Positions 54,720-64,000 of a stretch of 64,000 nt of DNA are shown in pieces. Within the stretch, counting starts at the first letter, position 1. Each line of letters starts with the position of its first letter. The notes below the pieces were generated by a model. That model was not told where the DNA came from, made no database searches, and was given only the letters and a program-made list of their open reading frames with translations. Source of the DNA: Paraescarpia echinospica (Eukaryota > Annelida > Polychaeta > Sabellida > Siboglinidae). Made by a program: the position numbers and the translations under genes. Where the stretch lies: contig CM034538.1 of assembly GCA_020002185.1 (NCBI GenBank), positions 2,398,270-2,462,269 on the forward strand, given 5' to 3'.

Positions 54720-57700
54720 GAAACGAAGACATCTTGGAAGGCATGATGTAAGATACAGGAAGAAGACATCTTGAAAGGCATAATGTAAGATACAGGAAGA
54801 AGACATCTTCGAAGGCATGATGTCAGATACAGGAAGAAGACATCTTGGAAGGCATGATGTAAGATGCAAGAAGAAGACATCTTCGAAGGCATGATGTAAG
54901 ATACAGGAAGAAGACATCTTCGAAGGCGTGATGTAAGATACAGGAAGACATCTTCGAAAGCATAATGTAAGATACAGAAAGAAGACATCTTCGAAGGCAT
55001 GATGTAAGATACAGGAAGAAGACATCTTGGAAGGCATGATGTAAGATGCAGGAAGAAGACATCTTCGAAGGCATGATGTAAGATACAGGAAGAAGACATC
55101 TTCGAAGGCATGATGTAAGATACAGGAAGAAGACATCTTGGAAGGCATGATGTAAGATGCAGGAAGAAGACATCTTCGAAGGCATGATGTAAGATACACG
55201 AAGAAGACATCTTGGAAGGCATGATGTAAAATACATGAAGAAGACATCTTCGAAAGCATAATGTAAGATACAGAAAGAAGACATCTTCGAAGGCATGATG
55301 TAAGATACAGGAAGAAGACATCTTGGAAGGCATGATGTAAGATGCAGGAAGAAGACATCTTCGAAGGCATGATGTAAGATACACGAAGAAGACATCTTGG
55401 AAGGCATGATGTAAAATACATGAAGAAGACATCTTGGAAGGCATGATGTAAGATGCAGGAAGAAGACATTCGAAGGCATGATGTAAGATACAGGAAGAAG
55501 ACATCTTGGAAGGCATGATGTAAGATGCAAGAAGAAGACATCTTCGAAGGCATGATGTAAGATACAGGAAAAGTCATCTTCGAAAGCATAATGTAAGATA
55601 CAGGAAGAAGACATCTTGGAAGGCATGATGTAAGATACAGGACGAAGACATCTTCGAAGGCATGATGTAAGATACAGGAAGAAGACATCTTGGAAGGCAT
55701 GATGTAAGATACAGGAAGAAGACATCTTGGAAGGCATGATGTAAGATACAGGAAGAAGACATCTTGGAAGGCATGATGTAAGATACAGGAAGAAGACATC
55801 TTGGAAGGCATGATGTGGAAGCATGATGTCAGATACAGGAAGAAGACATCTTGGAAGGCATGATGTAAGATACAGGAAGAAGACATCTTGGAAGGCATGA
55901 TGTAAGATGGAAGGCAGGAAGAAGACATCTTGGAAGGCATGATGTAAGATACAGGAAGAAGACATCTTGGAAGGCATGATGTAAGATACAGGAAGAAGAC
56001 ATCTTCGAAGGCATGATGTAAGATACAGGACGAAGACATTTTCGAAGGCATGATGTAAGATGCAGGAAAAAGACATCTTGGAAGGCATGATGTAAGATGC
56101 AGGAAGAAGACATCTTCGAAGGCATGATGTAAGATGCAGGAACAAGACATCTTGGAAGGCATGATGTAAGATGCAGGAAGAAGACATCTTCGAAGGCATG
56201 ATGTAAGATACAGGAAGAAGACATCTTCAAAGGCGTGATGTAAGATACAGGAAGAAGACATCTTCGAAGGCATGATGTAAGATACAGGAAGAAGACGTCT
56301 TGGAAGGCATGATGTAAGATACAGGAAGAAGACATCTTGGATGGCATGATGTAAGATACAGGAAGAAGACATCTTGGAAGGCATAATGTAATATACAGGA
56401 AGAAGACGTCTTCGAAGGCATGATGTAAGATACAGGAAGAAGACATCTTCGAAGGCATGATGTAAGATACAGGAAAAGACATCTTCGAAGGCATAATGTA
56501 AGATACAGGAAGAAGACATCTTCGAAGGCATGATGTAAGATACAGGACGAAGACATCTTCGAAGGCATGATGTAAGATGCAGGAAGAAGACATCTTGGAA
56601 GGCATGATGTAAGATGCAGGAAGAAGACATCTTCGAAGGCATGATGTAAGATGCAGGAACAAGACATCTTGGAAGGCATGATGTAAGATGCAGGAAGAAG
56701 ACATCTTCGAAGGCATGATGTAAGATACAGGAAGAAGACATCTTCAAAGGCGTGATGTAAGATACAGGAAGAAGACATCTTCGAAGGCATGATGTAAGGT
56801 ACAGGAAGAAGACATCTTCGAAGGCGTGATGTAAGATACAGGAAGAAGACATCTTCAAAGGCATGATGTAAGATACAGGAAGAAGACATCTTGGAAGGCA
56901 TGATGTAAGATGCAGGAAGAAGACATTTTCAAAGGCATGATGTAAGATACAGGAAGAAGACATCTTGGAAGGCATGATGTAAGATGCAGGAAGAAGACAT
57001 CTTCGAAGGCATGATGTAAGATACAGGAAGAAGACATCTTCGAAGGCATGATGTAAGATACATGAAGAAGACATCTTCGAAGGCATGATGTAAGATACAG
57101 GAAGAAGACATCTTCGAAGGCATGATGTAAGATACATGAAGAAGACATCTTCGAAGGCATGATGTAAGATACATGAAGAAGACATCTTCGAAGGCATGAT
57201 GTAAGATACATGAAGAAGACATCTTGGAAGGCATGATGTAAGATACAGGAAGAAGACATCTTCAAAGGCATGATGTAAGATACATGAAGAAGACATCTTG
57301 GAAGGCATGATGTAAGATACAGGAAGAAGACATCTTGGAAGGCATGATTAAGCATGATGTAAGATACATGAAGAAGACATCTTCGAAGGCATGATGTAAG
57401 ATACATGAAGAAGACATCTTCGAAGGCATGATGTAAGATACATGAAGAAGACATCTTGGAAGGCATGATGTAAGATACAGGAAGAAGACATCTTCAAAGG
57501 CATGATGTAAGATACATGAAGAAGACATCTTGGAAGGCATGATGTAAGATACAGGAAGAAGACATCTTGGAAGGCATGATGTAAGATACAGGAAGAAGAC
57601 ATCTTCGAAGGCATGATGTCAGATACAGGAAGAAGACATCTTCGAAGGCATGATGTAAGATACAGGAAGAAGACATCTTCGAAGGCATGATGTAAGATAC

Positions 57701-58568
57701 AGGAAGAAGACATCTTCGAAGGCATGATGTAAGATACAGGAAGAAGACATCTTCGAAGGCATGATGTAAGATACAGGAAGAAGACATCTTCGAAGGCATG
57801 ATGTAAGATACAGGAAGAAGACATCTTCAAAGGCATGATGTAAGATACATGAAGAAGACATCTTGGAAGGCATGATGTAAGATACATGAAGAAGACATCT
57901 TGGAAGGCATGATGTAAGATACAGGAAGAAGACATCTTCGAAGGCATGATGTAAGATACATGAAGAAGACATCTTGGAAGGCATGATGTAAGATACAGGA
58001 AGAAGACATCTTGGAAGGCATGATGTAAGATACAGGAAGAAGACATCTTCGAAGGCATGATGTAAGATACAGGAAGAAGACATCTTCGAAGGCATGATGT
58101 AAGATACAGGAAGAAGACATCTTCGAAGGCATGATGTAAGATGTAAGATACAGGAAGAAGACATCTTCGAAGGCATGATGTAAGATACAGGAAGAAGACA
58201 TCTTCGAAGGCATGATGTAAGATACATGAAGAAGACATCTTGGAAGGCATGATGTAAGATACAGGAAGAAGACATCTTCGAAGGCATGATGTAAGATACA
58301 GGAAGAAGACATCTTCGAAGGCATGATGTAAGATACATGAAGAAGACATCTTGGAAGGCATGATGTAAGATACAGGAAGAAGACATCTTCAAAGGCATGA
58401 TGTAAGATACATGAAGAAGACATCTTGGAAGGCATGATGTAAGATACAGGAAGAAGACATCTTGGAAGGCATGATGTAAGATACAGGAAGAAGACATCTT
58501 CGAAGGCATGATGTCAGATTCAGGAAGAAGACATCTTTGAAGGCATGATGTAAGATACAGGAAGAAGA
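54720..58568. repeat. 37-bp minisatellite, about 104 copies
   Basis: The unit begins GAAGACATCTTCGAAGG and ends GATGTAAGATACAGGAA. Main variants are CTTCGAAGG, CTTGGAAGG and CTTCAAAGG at one place, and ATACAGGAAG, ATGCAGGAAG and ATACATGAAG at another. The TGCAGG variant is concentrated in the left part, the ACATG variant in the right. Short irregular joints occur at 55808-55830, 55905, 57348-57360 and 58138. The minus strand lacks stops in all three frames, giving frames of up to 868 codons. Confidence 0.98.
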
Positions 58569-58569
58569 A

Positions 58570-58837
58570 TTTTAAAATGGTGTAATGTTGACATAAAGAA
58601 ATGGACAAAATAGAAATGGATTAAACTGAATATTAAACCTTAAAGCAAAAAATGTAATAGTGTAGAAATGATTACAAAGAATGACATATTATACAAAAGA
58701 AAAGGAATGTAGTTATATTCACTATTTGACATGATTACTTCTTAGGAAACTTTGGTATTAAATTTGTTTCTTAATATTTTGGCCTGACTCATTTAGCATC
58801 CATTTGCGGGCTGACGTTGCTACTTGTTGATGAAAGA
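58570..58837. other. Spacer between the two 37-bp arrays
   Basis: 268 bp of AT-rich non-repetitive sequence with no coding signal. Confidence 0.6.
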
Positions 58838-61674
58838 CAGGGAAACTCACTGCATCACTGCTTACCATGTAAAACAGGGAAACTCACTGCACCACTGCTT
58901 ACCATGTAACACGGAAACTCACTGCACCACTGCTTACCATGTAACACGGAAACTCACTGCACCACTGCTTACCATGTAACACAGGGAAACTCACTGCACC
59001 ACTGCTTACCATGTAACACGGAAACTCACTGCACCACTGCTTACCATGTAACACAGGGAAACTCACTGCACCACTGCTTACCATGTAACACGGAAACTCA
59101 CTGCACCACTGCTTACCATGCTGCACCACTGCTTACCATGTAACAGGAAACTCACAGCACCACTGCTTACCATGTAACACAGGGATACTCGCTGCACCAC
59201 TGCTTACCATGTAACACAGGGAAACTCACTGCACCACTGCTTACCATGTAACACAGGGAAACTCACAGCACCACTGCTTACCATGTAACACAGGGAAACT
59301 CACTGCACCACTGCTTACCATGTAACACTGGGAAACTCACAGCACCACTGCTTACCATGTAACACGGAAACTCACTGCACCACTGCTTACCATGTAACAC
59401 AGGGAAACTCACTGCACCACTGCTTACCATGTAACACATACAGGGAAACTCCACTGCACTACACTGCTTCTACCACGCAACACAGGGAAACTCACAGCAC
59501 CAATGGGCTTACCATGCGGGACAGGAAACTCAATTGCACCACTGCTTACCATGTAACACAGGAAACTCACAGCACCACCCGCTTACCACGTAACACAGGA
59601 AACTCACTGCACCCACCGCTTTACCATGTAACACAGGGGAAAACTCACAGCACCACTGCTTTACCATGTAACACAGGAAACTCACTGCACCACTGCTTAC
59701 CATGTAACACAGGGAAACTCACTGCACCACTGCTTACCATGTAACACTGGGAAACTCACTGCACCACTGCTTACCATGTAACACAGGGAAACTCACTGCA
59801 CCACTGCTTACCATGTAACACAGGGAAACTCACTGCACCACTGCTTACCATGTAACACAGGGAAACTCACTGCACCACTGCTTACCATGTAACACAGGGA
59901 AACTCACTGCACCACTGCTTACCATGTAACACAGGGAAACTCACTGCACCACTGCTTACCATGTAACACGGAAACTCACTGCACCACTGCTTACCATGTA
60001 ACACAGGGAAACTCACTGCACCACTGCTTACCATGTAACACATGGAAACTCACTGCACCACTGCTTACCATGTAACACAGGGAAACTCACTGCACCACTG
60101 CTTACCATGTAACACGGAAACTCACTGCACCACTGCTTACCATGTAACACAGGGAAACTCACTGCACCACTGCTTACCATGTAACACGGAAACTCACTGC
60201 ACCACTGCTTACCATGTAACACAGGGATACTCGCTGCACCACTGCTTACCATGTAACACAGGGAAACTCACTGCACCACTGCTTACCATGTAACACAGGG
60301 AAACTCACAGCACCACTGCTTACCATGTAACACAGGGAAACTCACTGCACCACTGCTTACCATGTAACACAGGGAAACTCACTGCACCACTGCTTACCAT
60401 GTAACACAGGGAAACTCACTGCACCACTGCTTACCATGTAACACAGGGAAACTCACTGCACCACTGCTTACCATGTAACACAGGGAAACTCACTGCACCA
60501 CTGCTTACCATGTAACACAGGGAAACTCACAGCACCACTGCTTACCATGTAACACAGGGAAACTCACAGCACCACTGCTTACCATGTAACACAGGGAAAC
60601 TCCACTCGCACCACTGCTTACCATGTAACGCTGAAACTCACAGCAACTAATTGCTTACCATGTAACACAGGAACTCACTGCACCAATTGCTTACCATGTA
60701 ACATACATAGGTCCCCACTGCACCAATTGCTTACCACCATGTAAATACAGGAACTCACTGCACCACTGCTTACCATGTAACACAGGGAAACTCACTGCAC
60801 CACTGCTTACCATGTAACACAGGGAAACTCACTGCACCACTGCTTACCATGTAACACAGGGAAACTCACTGCACCACTGCTTACCATGTAACACAGGGAA
60901 ACTCACTGCACCACTGCTTACCATGTAACACAGGGAAACTCACAGCACCACTGCTTACCATGTAACACAGGGAAACTCACTGCACCACTGCTTACCATGT
61001 AACACAGGGAAACTCACAGCACCACTGCTTACCATGTAACACAGGGAAACTCACAGCACCACTGCTTACCATGTAACACAGGGAAACTCACTGCACCACT
61101 GCTTACCACGTAACACAGGGAAACTCACTGCACCACTGCTTACCATGTAACACAGGGAAACTCACTGCACCACTGCTTACCATGTAACACAGGAAAACTC
61201 ACTGCACCACTGCTTACCATGTAACACAGGGAAACTCACAGCACCACTGCTTACCATGTAACACAGGGAAACTCACTGCACCACTGCTTACCATGTAACA
61301 CAGGGAAACTCACAGCACCACTGCTTACCATGTAACACAGGGAAACTCACAGCACCACTGCTTACCATGTAACACAGGTAAACTCACTGCACTACTGCTT
61401 ACCATGTAACACAGGGAAACTCACTGCACCACTGCTTACCATGTAACACAGGGAAACTCACTGCACGACTGCTTACCATGTAACACAGGGAAACTCACTG
61501 CACCACTGCTTACCATGTAACACAGGGAAACTCACTGCACCACTGCTTACCATGTAACACAGGGAAACTCACAGCACCACTGCTTACCATGTAACACTGG
61601 GAAACTCACTGCACCACTGCTTACCATGTAACACAGGGAAACTCACTGCACCACTGCTTACCATGTAACACGGC
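58838..61674. repeat. 37-bp minisatellite, about 76 copies
   Basis: The unit begins CAGGGAAACTCACTGCACC and ends TTACCATGTAACA. A shorter form reads CACGGAAACTC. A second variant reads CTCACAGCACC. Most copies are near-identical. Two segments (59440-59680 and 60600-60760) carry many small insertions and substitutions. Open frames of 74-83 codons on both strands are repeat by-products. Confidence 0.98.
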
Positions 61675-63010
61675 AACAACACTGAAAAGATTAGCGATTT
61701 GAAAAGACTAATCCGATCAATTAGTTACGTGTACATGCATGTAAAGCACCTGAGAGCAATCTGATTGATTCGGCGCTATACAAATAAATTGTATTATTAT
61801 TATCAACATACTTCTGTATAGTTTTGAGATAAGTTATCAAGATGTCAGATGATCAATACGTGACAACATATTTACTACAGTGAATGACCTCAATAGCAAG
61901 GTGACCCTATTGGCAAAACTAAATTCCTATGTATTTTACTGTTATGGAAGTAATTTGGAACAATGCTAAAGTGACCATGATTACGGAGGTGGTCGTAAAG
62001 TGAGGTTTGACTGTAACTCTAATACAGGGCATTACGTCATGTTATAAACGTGAAGTAATGGTTTTGTTTGTACCAAATTACGTGAATCATACACAATGTG
62101 GAACATGAACTAATTTGTAAATCTGTAAGTTTTGTCAATAACTCCCGTAACGTACTGTTTGCGATCGGGTGCCGTAATGCACCAACGTAGACAGTAGAAC
62201 GCCGCTGTCAATTGATACATTGCTGGTTGGCGGCATTCAACGTTGTCAATGTCAGCCTGACCCCAACTGATAGCGGGAACCAAAGTTTTTAAGTGGGCAG
62301 TGTCACTATGACCCTAGCTATTAATATATACATCACAGCTTACTTATTCATTGCCTCTAGTCATGACAGTTACTTTAGTCACTGCACTTAAGGGGCTGTT
62401 GTGTTGTTTTTTGTAAGTTGATGTTGAGAAACTGGATTCGACGAGACTTTATGCAGAGAAAAACATCTCAGGTAGTGTCGTTAGTCTGGTGCACTGTCAA
62501 CCATATCACTATCAGATCACATATCAATAATGCAGATTCCTGTACAGACACAAATAATATATATACTACACTGTACTTATATAGACAGTTCATTGTATAT
62601 TTATAGCAGTCATAAGGATCACCGGCAGTCTAAAGTTATAAAATGATCATGTCAACACTTGAATTTATAAAAAAAGTTTCTGTATAACCGACTAGCAACA
62701 TATTTATATGTCCGTTGTGTTTCTAAAATGTGTAGGCATGTATTATAATATGTACATATAATGTATTTATGTGCATGTTTGGACTAGATTGTATGAGTAT
62801 GCGTGTCTGAACGCACATTCACCAGAACATTTTTGGACTGGTAAAAGGTTGATCCTGCATAAAAGCCTGTGCAAGGCAAACATGTTTATATTGTTATTAT
62901 TCACACTTTCTGGTATATGTTGTCTATGACAACTGTTGCTAGCTGCATAGAAATACACCTAGATGAGTATTTTGTACTGACCTATTAATCGATCCACTGC
63001 ATGTTTAGAC
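61675..63010. other. No recognisable gene; SINE-like tail at 61755-61802
   Basis: GATTCGGCGCTATACAAATA and AATTGTATTATTATTATC is the typical 3' end of a tRNA-type SINE. The 5' part is not recognisable and may have been lost at the array border. The rest is AT-rich, with a CpG-richer patch at 62155-62280. Confidence 0.45.
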
Positions 63011-63014
63011 CCTG

Positions 63015-63355
63015 ACATGTATACGTAGCACAGCGGTAAGAACTCCGGACTCTCGACTGAGAAAACGCGGGTTCGAATCATGTGCGCGGGGTCAAACCTT
63101 GGGCAAGTTCATTTACTCTACATTGCTTCAGTTCACTCAGCTGTATGAACGAGTACCTGGCTATAGACAGTGGTGGTTATTTGTGTACGAATAGTCTTCG
63201 TGCATTAATTGCAGTGCGGCTGAATGTTTCCTAGAGAAGTCGAGGTGGTGGTCGATTGAACAGGTCTGCCAAGAAGTAAAGTGCAAAGTGCTTAACAGTC
63301 CTGAGGACTGGATACTGCGCTGTATAAGAACTTACCTTTACTTTTACTTTGATAA
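63015..63355 (+). mobile_element. tRNA-derived SINE
   Basis: TAGCACAGCGG (63026-63036) and GGTTCGAATC (63070-63079) match RNA polymerase III A and B boxes with tRNA-like spacing. The body continues with GTCGAGGTGGTGGTCGATTG. The 3' end has GCGCTGTATAAGAAC followed by TTACCTTTACTTTTACTTT, a simple-repeat tail. Confidence 0.65.
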
Positions 63356-63359
63356 ATTA

Positions 63360-64000
63360 TTGAAAGACATCTGTAAATGTTACTCAGTCATTGTTCAAGG
63401 AATTGGCTGGGGCGGTGGTGTGTTGACTATGTTGTTAAGAAGAAAAACTATATTTCTGAATGTGTTGCATAAGTACTTTCCCAATGTTCATTAATTCCAA
63501 ATCGGTTTGTTTGCTGACCAAAAATGAGTGGGACAGAAGACCCAGTCTTAATTTACATGGTTCTTTGATCTTCATTCAAAGGATCGTGTTGCGATCTCTT
63601 ACAAACATCGATTCAGTTGTAACTGTGTAACTTGATTAATTACAATTACTATATAATTGTGAGTGATGTTTGTACTTATTTCACAGTCAGCCATCAGAAC
63701 GACCCAGTCTGATGAACCTCTTCACTATATAATTGTGATAGTATTTTAATGGTGTAATTGAAAAAAAGCATATTGCTGTAAATGATGTAATCTATAAATC
63801 TCAATGTCTGTCTGTTGTTGCCACATCATGGTCACATTGGGGGGCCAGTCAACAAATTTTGTTCAGTTATCGGGGGGCAGCCTATTATTGTAAAATAAAC
63901 AATGTCGGCAAATGAACTCAACAACATCACACAGTGTGGCTTGTTTGTCTGTTACACCCATGAGCTGAAGAGCTTTTTGTGCCGTACACCACCACAATGT
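63360..64000. other. No recognisable gene to the window end
   Basis: AT-rich sequence with two related phrases, ACTATATAATTGTGAGTGAT (63647) and ACTATATAATTGTGATAGTA (63725). No coding signal. Confidence 0.4.

Noticed and set aside
54702..57308. Minus-strand open frame of 868 codons (and overlapping frames of 289-458 codons)
   Set aside because: It is a translation of the 37-bp minisatellite. All three frames on that strand are open and cycle through the same 37-residue pattern; no start context, domain or unique sequence supports a protein.

Overview
The window is eukaryotic, AT-rich, repeat-dense DNA. I see no convincing host protein-coding exon, no rRNA, no CRISPR array and no bacterial-type operon. 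The content is a CR1-like LINE whose ORF1 carries PHD-finger and SGNH-esterase motifs, other LINE remnants, a Penelope-like fragment, Sola-like, hAT-like and PIF/Harbinger-like DNA transposon remnants, tRNA-derived SINE heads and large minisatellites. This suggests a non-vertebrate metazoan, most likely a marine invertebrate. A mollusc is my guess from the look of the repeats; the species cannot be fixed from sequence alone.

Layout. 1-6.4 kb: mostly unassigned sequence with a 159-bp tandem duplication, a MITE with a 4-bp target duplication (4238-4680) and a hairpin MITE (5661-6002). 6468-14475: one candidate 8-kb non-autonomous DNA transposon (24-bp terminal inverted repeats, TATT target duplication). 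It carries a 1.5-kb foldback with two convergent tRNA-like SINE heads, an 18/13-bp minisatellite and a 58-bp minisatellite. 16157-21057: a second element with the same type of ends (ATCT target duplication), an internally deleted transposase gene on the minus strand, and nested TAGGGACAC-type elements. 22174-23575: another 58-bp minisatellite. 24128-26992: CR1-like LINE copy A, minus strand, 5'-truncated and internally deleted. 27741-31063: a TAGGGACAC element containing a 2-kb insert with the core of the same transposase family. 31893-32277: a Penelope-like 3' fragment arranged as a foldback. 33732-38513: CR1-like LINE copy B, nearly complete, inserted in an older repeat. 38705-41666: two almost identical 455-bp MITEs in direct orientation around 2 kb of passenger DNA, the whole flanked by AGCT. 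42-54 kb: further copies of an unclassified repeat ('repeat R'), a truncated LINE C, small MITEs and a PIF/Harbinger-like remnant. 54720-58568 and 58838-61674: two neighbouring 37-bp minisatellites. 63.0-63.4 kb: a tRNA-derived SINE.

The five large tandem arrays make up about 11 kb, roughly 17% of the window. They generate very long minus-strand open frames (up to 868 codons) that are by-products of stop-free repeat units, not genes. The only coding sequences I would defend are the LINE ORFs and transposase remnants. LINE B ORF1 is intact; its ORF2 is broken by frameshifts. The nesting gives a relative chronology: repeat R is older than LINE B, and Sola-like element 2 probably predates the TAGGGACAC elements inside it. 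The MITE composite looks recent because its two ends barely differ.
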